Shown here piece by piece: positions 1-7,565 of a stretch of DNA of 64,000 bases. Under the pieces are notes generated by a model. The model searched no databases, had not been told where the DNA came from, and saw only the letters and a program-made list of their open reading frames with translations. Position 1 is the first letter of the stretch; each line of letters starts with the position of its first letter. The stretch is from contig JASGMJ010000019.1 in assembly GCA_030156535.1 (NCBI GenBank), positions 18,566 to 82,565 on the forward strand, in the 5' to 3' direction. Source of the DNA: Candidatus Sumerlaeota bacterium (GTDB lineage: Bacteria; Sumerlaeota; Sumerlaeia; SLMS01; JAHLLQ01). Both the position numbers and the translations under genes were made by a program.

Positions 1-865
1 TGCGGTTGGCGCCGAAGTTCACGGTGATCTTGCGGCCGAGGACGAGTTTCTTCGGCGGCTCGACTTCGACCGGTTCCGCCGCTGGGGGAATCGGCTCGTC
101 GCGCTCGGCAACCGGTGTCGTCATCTTCCCCGTGGGGAAGGGCACCAGGGCGCAGTAATCGAAGATGTCGAGGTGGTAGATGATTTCGTCGCGCTCCCAG
201 CGGCGGCGGCGCTGGAGACGCAGCATGAATTCGGGAGGAAGCTGGCCGATGACCTTCAGGTCGTAGTTTTCGAGCGCGATGCCCTGGGGGCTGACGCTGC
301 CGTCGGGGCGCAGCAGATAGACGACTTCGTAGTCCTTGTCCTCGCGAATATCGCGATAGATGCCGATGCTGTTGTCCTCGAAGTGCAGGATTGTACCAAC
401 AGCAAAGGTGCCGTCGAGCCCGAGGACGGGGGTGTCCATGCGCTGGCGGCGTGCCACAGGGAGCGGAGTCATGCGGGCGCGCGGGTTCTGGGGCGGGGCC
501 GGCGTCTGGGGGTCGGGCTGGGGCTGGCTGACGGGCATCGGTGTGTGCCGCGTCGGCAGAGGGGTATGACGGGTTGGAAGCGGGGTATGCCGGGCGGGAA
601 GAGGGGTGTTTCGGGGAGGAGAAGGGAGATTTGTCTTGGGAGTGACGGGCAGCGGGGTGCCTGGGCCAACCGGTTGGCGATCGGACCCCGCGCGTCGTTC
701 CTTGTAGGGGAACGGTTCCTTCTTGAGCACCGAGTTGGCCAGTCGGCTGAGGTAGGCATCTTCCTCCGGAGAAGTCTGCTTCTCTTCCTCCACCGGCAGG
801 TTCTCCGGCTGGGAAGGTTGCCGTTCCGGCTCTTCGGGCTTGTCTTTCTTGAAGAATTTCTTCAT
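1..865 (-). CDS. Hypothetical protein with Pro/Thr-rich repeats, 3' end cut by window edge
   Basis: The reading frame starts at the ATG at 865 (MKKFFKKDKPEEPERQ) and stays open for 288 codons to the left edge. It begins with a very charged Lys/Glu segment. A Pro/Thr/Arg-rich stretch follows at about residues 70-115, in which a TPLPxRH unit recurs about four times. A better-ordered part around residues 150-250 contains FAVGTILHFEDNSIGIYRD and RRRRWERDEIIYHLDIFDY. The visible end is again Pro/Glu-rich (PPAAEPVEVEPPKK). No signal peptide or membrane segment is visible, so it is probably cytoplasmic. I do not recognise the family. The plus-strand frames across this region are shadows, since the minus frame has a sensible start and a domain-like core. 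Confidence 0.6.
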   Translation of the reverse strand, partial: MKKFFKKDKPEEPERQPSQPENLPVEEEKQTSPEEDAYLSRLANSVLKKEPFPYKERRAGSDRQPVGPGTPLPVTPKTNLPSPPRNTPLPARHTPLPTRHTPLPTRHTPMPVSQPQPDPQTPAPPQNPRARMTPLPVARRQRMDTPVLGLDGTFAVGTILHFEDNSIGIYRDIREDKDYEVVYLLRPDGSVSPQGIALENYDLKVIGQLPPEFMLRLQRRRRWERDEIIYHLDIFDYCALVPFPTGKMTTPVAERDEPIPPAAEPVEVEPPKKLVLGRKITVNFGANR

Positions 866-1063
866 CGCGTCTTCAGTAACTCCACTCACTCAGTATGCTG
901 GACACGGATTCTCTTCTGGGCGTTTGTCACGCCGTATTAGGCAAGTGTGAGGCGAGCATGCCGCGGGAGGCAACAAAAGCCAGCATCACGACGATATCTC
1001 CTCACAAAATACTCACTTAGGAATGACGCGACATCTGGGCCAGTCATGCTCTCATCGCGATAC

Positions 1064-1771
1064 TCAAAATGCTCCCTGCTGCTTTTTCGGTGTACGATGG
1101 ATGGTCGCCTCGCGAAGATAGACGGGCAGCACGGCTGCCGGATCCTCGAAAAGGCCTTGTGTCGCGCGCTCCAAAGCGAGGAACGCCAATGATTCGGCGG
1201 ATGGAAGTCGGCGCTCGGGCCGTGCCCAAACGACCTGCCCTTTCCCGGCGCCTTCCCAAGCATCCGCGAACACCTGTGCCCCCGTGCCCGCCAGCAGGCA
1301 CCGCCCCGGCCAACGCGCCAGGACGTCCTCCGGAGTGAGCGCAAACTCCTCTCCTTCGGCTTCGCCAACGCCCGAGGCTCCCACGCGGAAGAAGGCACCA
1401 TAGACCTGGCCCTGGCGTGCGTTGAGCAGCGGCAGAACGTAGTCTGTTTGCTCGCCGCACCAGGCGCGATGCGCGAGCGCTTCGAGCGTGGAGACCGTCA
1501 GCAATCGGGGAGTGCCGCTGAGGCACAGCCCCTTGGCGAGCGACAAGCCCACCCGCACGCCCGTGAAGGCGCCGGGCCCCCGCGTTGCAGCCACAACGTC
1601 CAGGTCGCCGGGCCCAATGCCCGCCTCCTTCATCAGGGTCTCCATCGCGGGCAGAATGAGACGGCTGTGCCCGCGTTGCGACGTGATCGTCATGGAGCCG
1701 AGCAGCTGCCCGTCGGCGACGAGCGCGACTCCCCCCGTGGGCGTGGACGTTTCGATGGCCAGTAGATTCAC
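1064..1771 (-). CDS. tsaB: tRNA threonylcarbamoyladenosine biosynthesis protein TsaB
   Basis: This 235-residue protein has the ASKHA-type N-terminus of TsaB (NLLAIETSTPTGGVAL) and the conserved TRGPGAFTGVRVGLSLAKGL segment near residues 65-84, followed by LLNARQGQVYGAFF. TsaB is the catalytically inactive partner of TsaD in the TsaB-TsaD-TsaE complex that puts threonylcarbamoyl on A37 of ANN-decoding tRNAs in the cytoplasm. The start is a GTG that overlaps the stop codon of the upstream folK-tsaE gene (GTGA), so the two are translationally coupled. Neighbouring tsaE supports the assignment. TsaD and TsaC/Sua5 are not in the window. Confidence 0.93.
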   Translation of the reverse strand: MNLLAIETSTPTGGVALVADGQLLGSMTITSQRGHSRLILPAMETLMKEAGIGPGDLDVVAATRGPGAFTGVRVGLSLAKGLCLSGTPRLLTVSTLEALAHRAWCGEQTDYVLPLLNARQGQVYGAFFRVGASGVGEAEGEEFALTPEDVLARWPGRCLLAGTGAQVFADAWEGAGKGQVVWARPERRLPSAESLAFLALERATQGLFEDPAAVLPVYLREATIHRTPKKQQGAF

Positions 1772-2793
1772 GCGGCGCCTCCCGGCAAATGTTGGAACAG
1801 AGCGGCGCGCAGGGCGAGCTGGCCTGCGGGAAACCGGCAGGAAATCCGGCGGCGGTCTCCGTCGGGATCAAGATGCAGCCAGACGGTCTGGCGTGCGGGA
1901 AGTTCCTCTGCAAACAGCCCCGCCCACTCAATGACATGGAGAGCCGGATCGGCCAGTCTGTCGTGAAAGGCCGTCGATTCGAGATCGCCGCCGCCCTCCA
2001 GGCGATAGAAGTCCCAGTGCAGGAACGGTCCCCGGAGCGTTTCGTACTCGCGGCACAGGGTGTACGTCGGGCTGGGGACGGGGCCTTCGATGCCCAATCC
2101 GCGGGCGATGCCGCGCGCCAGACAGCTCTTGCCGGCGCCCAGTGGTCCATCAAGCGCCACGATCAGTGGCGGCTGTGCTGCCCGGCCGAGGACCTCGCCC
2201 ACGGCCGAGGTCTCTTCCGGCGACTGGGTCGAGAAGGCACTCTCGCGTCCGACGGCCCGGAGCGGCCAGCCGGAGCGGCCGTCGAGGCGCGCCGTTTCGC
2301 CGTCGAGCGCCTCTCCTTCGGCGTTGAGCTGACCCTGCGGATGCCACGACGCGGGGACGGCAAGGCCAGCCGAGGCTTCTCGTAGCGGATGGCAGACGAA
2401 GGGGCGCGAACGAATGTGCGGATGTGGCACAACGAGCCGGGGGTTGCCCGAGATTGTAGCATCGTCATACAGGAGGAGATCGAGGTCGATGGCGCGCGGT
2501 CCCCACCGCCGGACGGGGCGTTTGCCCAGGGAGTCCTCGAGGGCGGCCATGCGGTCGAGCAACGCCTCCGCACTCATTGCCGTGCGGAGCACGACCACGG
2601 CGTTGCGGAATTCCGGCTGATCGCGGTCGCCCCAGGGCTCGCTGCGGTAGAGCGGGGAGGCGGCAAGCACGTCAACGCCTTCGAGCGCATCAAGGGCCAC
2701 ACGCGCGCGGGTAAGCATTGCCTCGGGGTCGTTGAGGTTCGACCCGAGGCCAACGGCGGCCCAGTGCGGAAAAGATGCGTCGGATGGCGGCAT
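1768..2793 (-). CDS. Fusion of FolK (HPPK) and TsaE
   Basis: A 341-residue protein joins two enzymes normally encoded apart. Residues about 12-140 match 6-hydroxymethyl-7,8-dihydropterin pyrophosphokinase, with AVGLGSNLNDPE, SPLYRSEPWG, FRNAVV and RRWGPRAIDLDLLLYDD, the folate-pathway kinase FolK. After a linker of about 45 residues, residues 186-341 match TsaE, the P-loop ATPase of t6A synthesis, with Walker A GPLGAGKS (216-223), SPTYTLCREY and HWDFYRLE. The ATG at 2793 is the first good start. Longer versions of the frame run into the preceding gene and are low-complexity shadow. The gene lies 31 bases after an uncharacterised gene and overlaps tsaB, so the t6A assignment is strong. Known: both families are common. 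The fused form is my reading and is discussed in the findings. Confidence 0.88.
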   Translation of the reverse strand: MPPSDASFPHWAAVGLGSNLNDPEAMLTRARVALDALEGVDVLAASPLYRSEPWGDRDQPEFRNAVVVLRTAMSAEALLDRMAALEDSLGKRPVRRWGPRAIDLDLLLYDDATISGNPRLVVPHPHIRSRPFVCHPLREASAGLAVPASWHPQGQLNAEGEALDGETARLDGRSGWPLRAVGRESAFSTQSPEETSAVGEVLGRAAQPPLIVALDGPLGAGKSCLARGIARGLGIEGPVPSPTYTLCREYETLRGPFLHWDFYRLEGGGDLESTAFHDRLADPALHVIEWAGLFAEELPARQTVWLHLDPDGDRRRISCRFPAGQLALRAALFQHLPGGAA

Positions 2794-2824
2794 TGGAGTG
2801 GAAGTCCCGGGAGGCGTCGGCCTG

Positions 2825-3586
2825 CTAGACGAGGACGAAGGCCCCCTGTTCGGTTCGATAGAGCATTTGGAAAATCTCGTCGTCGCCTGGCTTCCAGCCC
2901 GGTGTTTCCTCGAAGTGGCGGGCCAGCGTTTCGATGCGCCGGGCGAGGATCGGCAGGCGGCACCGGGCGCACAAGTCCAACAGCGCGGGGAGGCCTTCGC
3001 CGCGCTGGAAGAAGGACTCCCAGAGGGCGTCGAGCTGGCTGAGGTTGGCATCGGCCCGCTCGTCACTGATCCGGCGGTATTCCGCCTGGAAGCGCTGCTG
3101 CCAGAACGGTTCGAGGTCCAGAAGCATGGCCTGCTCAATGACCCGACGGCTGTAGCTGCGTGCGCCTGCCTCGCTGTACACGGCGGTCAGGAGAAGAAAC
3201 GCCCGCGAGCAGCCATCGCGCACGAGGTCATGGCGCTCGAACCAAGTGGAGAGCCCGGCGGCGTGAATGCGGCTGAGATAGGCGCGCGCCTCGTTGGAGG
3301 CCTCGTCGATTCGCCCCTGCCAGATGAGGTGCTCGGCCCAGTCCACCTGGATGGGGTGCAGGGAGGCCGGGAAGTCTTCGAGAAAACGGGCTTGCAGAGT
3401 GGGCGCCCCGGCGAGGGAATTGCCGTGGGCGACGCTGGCGCACCAGGAGGCGAAGTCCTCCTCGTCGTGGTAGTCCTCGAAGGCTTGGCCGACGACGTCG
3501 GCAAGTTGCGCGTTGTCCTCGCGGTCCAGACAAGCCTGAATCTGGCGAATGTAGTCCTGTTTGGTGCGAATGTGCAGAGGGCGCAT
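2825..3586 (-). CDS. Hypothetical helical protein upstream of folK-tsaE
   Basis: A 253-residue protein starts at the ATG at 3586 (MRPLHIRTKQDYIRQ). It is rich in Glu, Arg, Leu and Ala, with no signal peptide and no membrane segment. Its predicted character is an all-helical cytoplasmic protein: EDYHDEEDFASWCASV, YLSRIHAAGLSTWFERH, LLDLCARCRLPILARRIETL. I do not recognise the family. A longer frame extends across the opposite-strand lipoprotein gene, but that extension is a shadow. The gene is first in a run of three minus-strand genes with folK-tsaE and tsaB, so it may be cotranscribed with them. Confidence 0.65.
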   Translation of the reverse strand: MRPLHIRTKQDYIRQIQACLDREDNAQLADVVGQAFEDYHDEEDFASWCASVAHGNSLAGAPTLQARFLEDFPASLHPIQVDWAEHLIWQGRIDEASNEARAYLSRIHAAGLSTWFERHDLVRDGCSRAFLLLTAVYSEAGARSYSRRVIEQAMLLDLEPFWQQRFQAEYRRISDERADANLSQLDALWESFFQRGEGLPALLDLCARCRLPILARRIETLARHFEETPGWKPGDDEIFQMLYRTEQGAFVLV

Positions 3587-3682
3587 GGTATCCCGAAAAG
3601 ACCGCCGGACGGCGCGAATGTGTTTTGCCCTCGGCGCAGTCCTTCTGGCACAATCCACTGACTTGCCGACTTGAGGCGGACG

Positions 3683-5035
3683 ATGATGACGAGAAAGCCT
3701 GAGGGACTTTGGAACGGAGCCCGCGCCATGGCGCTGGCGTGCGTCGCGATTGCCGTGCTGGGCGCGGGATGTCAAGCGGGGAAGGGGGGTGCCGGAACGC
3801 ACACGATTCCCGACCTCCCGCGCTCCTCCGCGATGTTGGCGCCGGGTGAAACGGCGATCTACCGCGGTGACTCGTTCCGCTACATTTCGCTCGAAGAAGC
3901 GGAAGAGGGCGGCCCCATGATCCGCGTCGGCATCACCCGGGGGAAGGAACGGTCGGTTGAAACCTGGCCCGCCGAACAGTTCCGCCTGGAGGGAGAAACC
4001 CTGATCCGCACCGAGCTGCGCGAGCAGGTTTCGGCCACCGCAAGCGACGGCCGCCTCGCCCTGTTCTCCTTCGTCCATCTGCCGGCACTGACGGGGCCGG
4101 ACCAACTCGATCCCGCCGCCGCTCCTCTCACGCTGCGCGAAGGCGAAGTGCGTTTCTTCCAAGGGGGGTTCGTCTCTCTGGAGGAAGTCTACGACAATGA
4201 CTATCAACTCTACGACGACGACCGCGCCCGCCTGGTCTTCTCTCTCAACGGCGAGATGTATGACTGGAAGCTGACGGAGTACCACGCACGGGAAGCGAAG
4301 GACTGGCTCGTCGGGCTGCACGACGTGTTCACCGGCTACCTGCCAGGCGAAGGCGTCGCCGTCGTGACGCTGCGCCCGGCCACCAGCGCCTGGGACGGGG
4401 CCATCGAGACAGCCGAACGGCTCCTGCCTCCCGACGCGGAGTTGCAGTGGGGCGACGTGACTCTTGGGGGCGAGTATCTCCCCTTTGGCGAGGAACCCCT
4501 GGCCGTTCTGACCGTCCGGGAAGGGGAAAAGGATTTCAGCACGCTGGCCCGCGAGGGCGAGTACGTTCGGCTGGGGCCCCTGGAAGTTCAAGTTCGCAGT
4601 ATGGACGACGCCGGGGTCTTTGTGAAAGCCGCCCGCTTTGACGAAAGCCTGACGCCCATCCTGTCGCGCACGGCCCCCGATCCTCGCGCCACACCCGCAC
4701 AGACCGGAAATGATCCCACTGCCCCAACGGAATCCCAGTCGCAAACCCATCGCATGCACACGGGTGACTCCATTGATTTTTGGGGGGCGAAGATCGAGCT
4801 CCTGAAGGTCCACGAGGGAGACCCGACGAACTTGTCGGACGAGGAGGCGGAGTTCGTCGTGACCTGGGACAAGCGCTACCAGACCTTTGTCATCGGAGAA
4901 GGCCGGCGCGAGTCGATCGCCGGATCGCGCCGGTGGTGGCTGCTGCTCGTTGACGAGGCGTGGACTCTTGGCCCGGAGGGCGAAGGCGCCGTCGTCCTGC
5001 GCTTGCAGACGGGGCCGTATGCGAGTGACCGCTGA
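3683..5035 (+). CDS. Putative secreted lipoprotein of unknown function
   Basis: About 450 residues with a signal peptide (GARAMALACVAIAVLGAGC) whose last residue could be the lipidated cysteine. The lipobox is imperfect, because Leu sits at -4 rather than -3. After it come beta-rich segments such as TAIYRGDSFRYISLEEAEE, LREGEVRFFQGGFVSLEEV and VLTVREGEKDFSTLAREGE, and a Pro/Thr/Gln-rich linker near residue 350. ATG 3683 is preferred because GAGG lies six bases before it. A TTG at 3671 is also in frame. The gene is divergent from the folK-tsaE group. I do not recognise the family. Its repeated REGE-type strands hint at a beta-sandwich, which is only an impression. Confidence 0.62.
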   Translation: MMTRKPEGLWNGARAMALACVAIAVLGAGCQAGKGGAGTHTIPDLPRSSAMLAPGETAIYRGDSFRYISLEEAEEGGPMIRVGITRGKERSVETWPAEQFRLEGETLIRTELREQVSATASDGRLALFSFVHLPALTGPDQLDPAAAPLTLREGEVRFFQGGFVSLEEVYDNDYQLYDDDRARLVFSLNGEMYDWKLTEYHAREAKDWLVGLHDVFTGYLPGEGVAVVTLRPATSAWDGAIETAERLLPPDAELQWGDVTLGGEYLPFGEEPLAVLTVREGEKDFSTLAREGEYVRLGPLEVQVRSMDDAGVFVKAARFDESLTPILSRTAPDPRATPAQTGNDPTAPTESQSQTHRMHTGDSIDFWGAKIELLKVHEGDPTNLSDEEAEFVVTWDKRYQTFVIGEGRRESIAGSRRWWLLLVDEAWTLGPEGEGAVVLRLQTGPYASDR

Positions 5036-5150
5036 CCAAACCGAGGCCGCAGGCGCCCCCCCATCGAGGGAGGGCGGGCGGCCCGGAATATGCGTCGCCT
5101 GCCGAGGTTGATGGAAGGAAAACGCACCATTTCCGTGAGGATCAGCACCC

Positions 5151-5468
5151 ATGCCTGTTTATGAGTATCGCCATCTGGAGCAGCGCGGGGAAGGCTGCAC
5201 CGAAGTCTTCGAGATCTACCAGAAGATCACGGACGATCGGCTGCAGGTCTGCCCCGTGTGCGGCCACCCCGTCGAGCGGCTGCTGTTTGCCGCCGCCATC
5301 TCAACACCCCACACCAACGCCGAACTGAAGAATCTCGGCTTCACAAAACTTGTGAAGCGCGACGACGGCGTTTACGAGAACGTAACCCGCACCAAGGACG
5401 AGAAGCGCTACATGAAGCGCGACGACCCAACCTCGCTCCCCGACATCAAATCGAAGATCACCGACTGA
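5151..5468 (+). CDS. FmdB-family zinc ribbon protein, one knuckle degenerate
   Basis: A 105-residue protein starting MPVYEYRHLEQRGEGCTEVF and containing VCPVCGHPVERLL. The N-terminal YEY, the central FEIYQK and the CPxCG knuckle are the layout of the FmdB/putative regulatory protein family. In that family the first knuckle is usually a CxxC after YEYRC. Here only a single Cys (GEGC) remains, so the zinc site may be incomplete. The rest is lysine-rich and charged (KRYMKRDDPTSLPDI). Its role is unknown, and the family name is historical. Confidence 0.75.
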   Translation: MPVYEYRHLEQRGEGCTEVFEIYQKITDDRLQVCPVCGHPVERLLFAAAISTPHTNAELKNLGFTKLVKRDDGVYENVTRTKDEKRYMKRDDPTSLPDIKSKITD

Positions 5469-5506
5469 TCCCTGCCCGCCTGAAGCCCCCGGCTGCGTCA
5501 ACATTT

Positions 5507-5543
5507 CGCGCGTCCTGAGGGGCACGGATGCGCGCGGGCTTTT
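5507..5543 (+). terminator. Possible weak rho-independent terminator
   Basis: After the FmdB-like gene, CGCGCGTCC (5507-5515) can pair with GGATGCGCG (5526-5534) with one G-T pair, and a short T run begins at 5540. The loop is 10 bases and four bases separate the stem from the T run, so it is only a weak candidate. Confidence 0.3.
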
Positions 5544-5708
5544 CCCTTGCGGCAAGGACTGCATGCCCCCTTGAATCCGGCATGGCAGTTCTTGATGCAA
5601 GAGACTCGGGAGAGAGCCTGCCCGAGTGAGCAAACCGGGATCACGAGCGGGATGCCCCCCCGGTATGGGCAGGGCTCCTTCCATCATACGCTGGTTAGGA
5701 ATTTCGTC

Positions 5709-7001
5709 ATGGCAGATCATAGCGCCTACGCCATCCTCGGTCTGCAAAAAGGCGCTTCGGAACAGGAGATTAAGCACTCCTTTGTCAACCTCGTAAAGAA
5801 GTACGATCCGGAGATTCACACGGATCGTTTCATGGTGATTCAGGATGCCTACAATCGACTGAAGGACCCCAAGAAGCGCGCGAAGGAAGACATTCTCACC
5901 TTCAACATGATCAAGGGCGAGTTCCTCTTCAACAACGAGGAGACTCCCGAGGACGCCAACTCTCCCGACGAGAGCGGAATCGAGCAGGCGCGGGACCGGT
6001 ATCGCCAGATGGCCGGCGATCCCGCCGCCAAAGAGGCCTACCTCAGGCTGCTGATGCAGCGTTCCTACAACCTCGCGCGCCGCAAGCTCTGGATGGAAGC
6101 CATCCATCTCTGGGAAGAAGTTTCGACGGTGGACCCCAGCCACGTGCGCTCGCGCAACAACCTGATGTACGGCAGCATCATGCTGGGAACGTCGTACGCG
6201 CTGCACGAGTTGTACGAGGATGCCGTCGAACTCTGGGAGCGCGCCCTCGAACTCAACCCCGACAACGTCGACCTGGTCCACAACCTTGCCCTCGGCTGCG
6301 AGAAGGCCAAGCTCCCCGAGAAGGCCGCGCGCTACTGGGCCGAGGTCATCAATCGCTGGAAGGGCAAACTGAAGGCGAACAACGACGATGAGTACACCCG
6401 CGAGTGCATCGTCGAGGCGCATCGCCACCACGGCGAGACGATGCACCCCGAGGCGGGCGAAACCCGCGACACCCGCGTCGTGCGCCGCGAGCGCTACCGC
6501 GAAGTTCTCGAAATCAAACCCGACGACTTCGAGGCCAAGTTCCAGCTCGCCCAGTCGCTCGTCGAAGACCGCAAGTACGAGGAAGCGGTCTCCGAGCTTG
6601 AAGACTTGCAGCGCAAACATCCGAAGAACATCGAAGTCCTGAACGTTCTGGCCTGGGCCTATCTGCACCGGGGAAACGTCGACGAGGCGTTTCAGACCTG
6701 GCAGAAGAGCATGATGATCGACTCGAAGAACCCGGTGACCAGGGAGAACGTCGTCCGGGCCCACCTGACCCTCGGCAAGCAGTACCGCCAGAAGGGGATG
6801 TTCACCCCGGCACTGGTTCACCTCAAGAAGCTCTTGAAATATATGCCCAGGAGCGCCGAAGTCTACATGGAGATCGGCGCAACCTACGACATGAAGGGTG
6901 ATGTGCGCTCGGCCATGCAGGCGTACCAGCAGGTGATCACGCTGGACCCGAAGAACAAGTTGGCCCGCAAGGCGATCAACGACCTGCGGATGAAGCGGTA
7001 A
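5709..7001 (+). CDS. J-domain-like TPR protein of the grpE-dnaK operon
   Basis: A 430-residue cytoplasmic protein. Residues 1 to about 68 have the plan of a J domain (AYAILGLQKGASEQEIKHSF, then VIQDAYNRLKDPKKRAKED). The invariant HPD tripeptide that stimulates Hsp70 ATPase is replaced by DPE (residues 33-35, context KKYDPEIH). From about residue 100 come TPR-like helical pairs, for example LWMEAIHLWEEVSTVDPSHV, ALELNPDNVDLVHNLALGCE and AYQQVITLDPKNKLARKAI. ATG 5709 begins the J-like domain and has TAGGA upstream. A longer frame from 5547 adds a nonsense-like N-terminus. The gene lies 12 bases before grpE, which links it to an Hsp70 machine. It is probably a substrate- or scaffold-type co-chaperone rather than a standard DnaJ, as there is no Gly/Phe or zinc region. 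Confidence 0.82.
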   Translation: MADHSAYAILGLQKGASEQEIKHSFVNLVKKYDPEIHTDRFMVIQDAYNRLKDPKKRAKEDILTFNMIKGEFLFNNEETPEDANSPDESGIEQARDRYRQMAGDPAAKEAYLRLLMQRSYNLARRKLWMEAIHLWEEVSTVDPSHVRSRNNLMYGSIMLGTSYALHELYEDAVELWERALELNPDNVDLVHNLALGCEKAKLPEKAARYWAEVINRWKGKLKANNDDEYTRECIVEAHRHHGETMHPEAGETRDTRVVRRERYREVLEIKPDDFEAKFQLAQSLVEDRKYEEAVSELEDLQRKHPKNIEVLNVLAWAYLHRGNVDEAFQTWQKSMMIDSKNPVTRENVVRAHLTLGKQYRQKGMFTPALVHLKKLLKYMPRSAEVYMEIGATYDMKGDVRSAMQAYQQVITLDPKNKLARKAINDLRMKR

Positions 7002-7013
7002 CGGGGGGGCACC

Positions 7014-7553
7014 ATGTCGCCCCTGAGGAAGTGGCTCTGGAAGGGAAGTTACGAGCCGGCGGGAAGCCGTCTGGAAGTCTGGGAGGGACCATCTTCCTCC
7101 CGGGAGGAGCCGGGCCTGCTGGAGCGGACGGCGGAATTCCTTGCGGAACTGGGACGGCTGGCCGAGCTTGCCCAGGAAATGGAGAGGCGGCAGGAGGTTT
7201 CCTCCGAGGAGGAAGTCCGCAACGTCGTCCGGTCAATGCTCCCAGTGCTTGACGCCCTTGATCGTGTTTTGGAGTATGCGGCCAGCAAGAGCGACTGTGA
7301 CGAAGAGTTTGCGAACTGGGTGAAGACGGTGGAAGCCGTCTCGGTAAAGCTGACGAGGAGCCTCGAGAAAGTGGGGCTGACGCCGCTGAGTGCGGTGGGA
7401 ACGCAAGTCGACCTTGATTTGCACGATGTAGTGGAAATGAGGCCCTCTCGGGAATACCCGGAGGGAACAGTCATCGAAGAACGTCAGAAGGGCTATTATT
7501 TCCGGGGGCGTTTGCTGCGAGACGCGAAAGTTGTCGTAGCGCTCCCCAGATGA
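7014..7553 (+). CDS. grpE: GrpE-family nucleotide exchange factor
   Basis: A 179-residue protein. A helical N-terminal half (ERTAEFLAELGRLAELAQEMERR) is followed by the GrpE core, including MLPVLDALDRVLEYA and the C-terminal beta part HDVVEMRPSREYPEGTVIEE and GYYFRGRLLRDAKVVVA. GrpE releases ADP from Hsp70. The segment between helix and core is shorter than in E. coli GrpE, and the protein is divergent. It sits between the J-like gene and dnaK with gaps of 12 bases on each side, so a single operon is likely. Confidence 0.88.
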   Translation: MSPLRKWLWKGSYEPAGSRLEVWEGPSSSREEPGLLERTAEFLAELGRLAELAQEMERRQEVSSEEEVRNVVRSMLPVLDALDRVLEYAASKSDCDEEFANWVKTVEAVSVKLTRSLEKVGLTPLSAVGTQVDLDLHDVVEMRPSREYPEGTVIEERQKGYYFRGRLLRDAKVVVALPR

Positions 7554-7565
7554 GAGGAATGGATC

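Noticed and set aside
2825-5152. 775-residue minus-strand frame
   Set aside because: Only its last 253 residues look like protein. The rest is opposite-strand shadow of the lipoprotein gene at 3683-5035.
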